From an uncultured Candidatus Saccharibacteria bacterium (GTDB taxonomy: Bacteria > Patescibacteriota > Saccharimonadia > Saccharimonadales > Saccharimonadaceae), in contig CALGUM010000124.1 in NCBI GenBank assembly GCA_937902295.1, forward strand, positions 1-15,701: a stretch of DNA of 15,701 nt. Direction: 5' to 3'. Positions 14,573-15,701 of this stretch are shown here, one piece after another. Within the stretch, counting starts at the first letter, position 1, and each line of letters opens with the position of its first letter. The notes under the pieces are model-generated. The model was given only the letters and a program-made list of their open reading frames with translations, was not told the DNA's origin and did not search any database. Made by a program: the position numbers and the translations under genes.

Positions 14573-15601
14573 TTACAGTACGATGCCGCCACCTAAGCAG
14601 ACGTCGCCGTCGTAAACCACTACAGACTGGCCGGGCGCTACTGCACGCTGTGGTTCATCGAGCGTGATCTGATCACTATCAAGCTGCGCTTGTACGAGAG
14701 GTGCGCGGTGGCGCACTCGAATGGTATACCGTCCGTCTTGTGGTGCTGCACCAGAAATCCAGTGACTACTACCCAGCTCAATTGTATGCCTCCAGAGCGA
14801 CTCGTCTTGCAACTGTGTCGTGACGTATACTTCGTTCTTTTGCATGTCTTTACCCACCACATAATAGGGCAGACCGCCGCCAAGATCGAGTCCGTGCCGC
14901 TGCCCTATAGTATAGAATATTGCTCCGTCGTGTGTACCAAGCACTGTACCGGTTTGTTTATCTATAATCTCGCCTGGCTTCTGCTCGACATACTGCCCAA
15001 GAAACTCTCGAATGCCAACTTTTCCCACAAAGCAAATCCCCATACTTTCTTTTTTTGCTGCAGTATAGAGGCCACGCTTTTTTGCAAGTTCACGCACTTC
15101 GTCTTTCGTATATCCGCCAAGTGGAAACAAGGTATGTGCCAGCGCCTCGGAGGTTACACGATACAAAAAGTAGGTTTGGTCTTTGTTCGTATCAACAGCC
15201 TGCTTAAGCACACTTTGTTCTACGCGCGCATAGTGACCTGTCGCGATCAAATCTGCACCATCTTCTCTCGCCGCGTCAAGAAATAGCTTAAACTTGATCT
15301 CCTGATTACACATTACGTCTGGATTTGGCGTTATACCCTGCTTATACGCATCAATCATATACTGTACGACTTTGCTCCGATATTCAGATTCAAAATCATA
15401 TACCCGTAGATCAATACCAAGCTGCACCGCGACACGCTTGGCATCTGCGAGATCATCTGCCCAGGGGCACCGCATGCCCGGTAGATCTTGACTCCAGTTC
15501 TTCATATATATACCCGTCACCTCGTATCCTTGCTCTACGAGCAGTGCGGCCGTGACGCTTGAGTCAACTCCGCCACTCATACCTACATATACTTTTGTCA
15601 T
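14573..15601 (-). CDS. mnmA: tRNA-specific 2-thiouridylase MnmA (TrmU)
   Basis: 342 aa, slightly short of the usual 360-370. It adds sulfur to C2 of wobble U34 in tRNA-Lys, -Glu and -Gln. The ATP-binding PP-loop is GMSGGVDSS (7-15). IYMKNWSQD and RCPWADDLADAKRVA (44-58) follow. Catalytic Cys98 sits in TPNPDVMCNQEIKF and the second Cys190 in ESMGICFVGK; ATGHYARVE (120-128) and NKDQTYFLYRV are also family motifs. The central domain (FYTIGQRHGLDLGGG) and C-terminal barrel (RYTIRVRHRAPLVQA, APGQSVVVYDGDVCLGGGIV) complete the protein. ATG at 15599-15601 has AGGAG 7 nt upstream and overlaps the stop of the preceding frame as ATGA. The sulfur-relay partner (cysteine desulfurase) is not in this window. 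Confidence 0.97.
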   Translation of the reverse strand: MTKVYVGMSGGVDSSVTAALLVEQGYEVTGIYMKNWSQDLPGMRCPWADDLADAKRVAVQLGIDLRVYDFESEYRSKVVQYMIDAYKQGITPNPDVMCNQEIKFKLFLDAAREDGADLIATGHYARVEQSVLKQAVDTNKDQTYFLYRVTSEALAHTLFPLGGYTKDEVRELAKKRGLYTAAKKESMGICFVGKVGIREFLGQYVEQKPGEIIDKQTGTVLGTHDGAIFYTIGQRHGLDLGGGLPYYVVGKDMQKNEVYVTTQLQDESLWRHTIELGSSHWISGAAPQDGRYTIRVRHRAPLVQAQLDSDQITLDEPQRAVAPGQSVVVYDGDVCLGGGIVL

Positions 15602-15701
15602 CGTGGCACTCCTATGTATACGAGTACAATTTTGATTAGCTCACTGATAGCCAGCCGCCAGCCTGTTACTGTCAGCCACCATCCTTCGGACCATTGGTTA
15701 T
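15598..15701 (-). CDS. C-terminal end of an unidentified upstream gene (5' end outside window)
   Basis: 33 codons are open from the right edge to TGA at 15598-15600, which overlaps the mnmA ATG as ATGA, a common sign of coupled genes. The visible residues include NQWSEGWWLTVTGWRLAIS and, after a few residues, IVLVYIGVPR. It is rich in Trp and hydrophobic, so possibly the end of a membrane protein. Too short to identify; a chance open frame of this length is possible. Confidence 0.4.
   Translation of the reverse strand, partial: NQWSEGWWLTVTGWRLAISELIKIVLVYIGVPR

Noticed and set aside
14690..15286. Plus-strand 198-aa open frame opposite mnmA.
   Set aside because: Shadow of mnmA; no start signals and atypical composition.

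Overview
The window looks like a piece of a Patescibacteria (CPR) chromosome, most probably a Saccharibacteria (TM7) relative. The signs are a shortened alanyl-tRNA synthetase, small processed type IV pilins with the FTIVELLIVI leader-helix pattern, a LysM-CHAP wall hydrolase, an FtsA/PilM-like ATPase next to a membrane-anchored gp47-like protein, and a BspA-like surface protein, all in a compact layout. No long reading frame needs TGA as a sense codon, and at least one small gene ends in TGA. This argues against the recoded Gracilibacteria/Absconditabacteria. The assignment is inferred from gene content; there is no rRNA here.

Nearly everything is on the minus strand, so it reads from high to low coordinates. 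15701-14573: end of an unidentified gene coupled by ATGA to mnmA (tRNA 2-thiouridylase). 14572-14192: an intergenic island with divergent promoters and a 32-codon plus-strand gene that has a near-perfect Shine-Dalgarno and its own terminator. 14191-11018: two type IV pilins (the second with a jelly-roll/CBM-like tail), then alaS. 11026-10148: a lone plus-strand gene of unknown function, apparently leaderless and overlapping alaS tail to tail. 10068-5592: a tight four-gene operon of FtsA/PilM-like ATPase, gp47-like membrane protein, ruvX and mltG, which suggests a cell-envelope or division machine. 5567-4135: a strong promoter, a structured leader of about 225 nt and a LysM-CHAP hydrolase that probably starts at ATT. 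4064-2781: obgE.

2761-1998 is the most unusual part. It is about 730 nt with no long gene, but it has a consensus promoter, many hairpins, a perfect 13-bp helix joining the two ends, and a Rho-independent terminator. It is best read as a large structured non-coding RNA of a class I do not recognise. Inside it are three very short reading frames, each with its own Shine-Dalgarno and related first codons. Below it lie sbcB (exonuclease I, 1906-500) and the secreted start of a BspA-like surface protein that runs off the left edge.

Taken together, the window combines housekeeping genes (obgE, alaS, mnmA, ruvX, sbcB) with surface and envelope functions (pilins, wall hydrolase, MltG, BspA-like protein) that fit an epibiotic lifestyle. 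No tRNA, CRISPR array, insertion sequence or prophage gene was seen.
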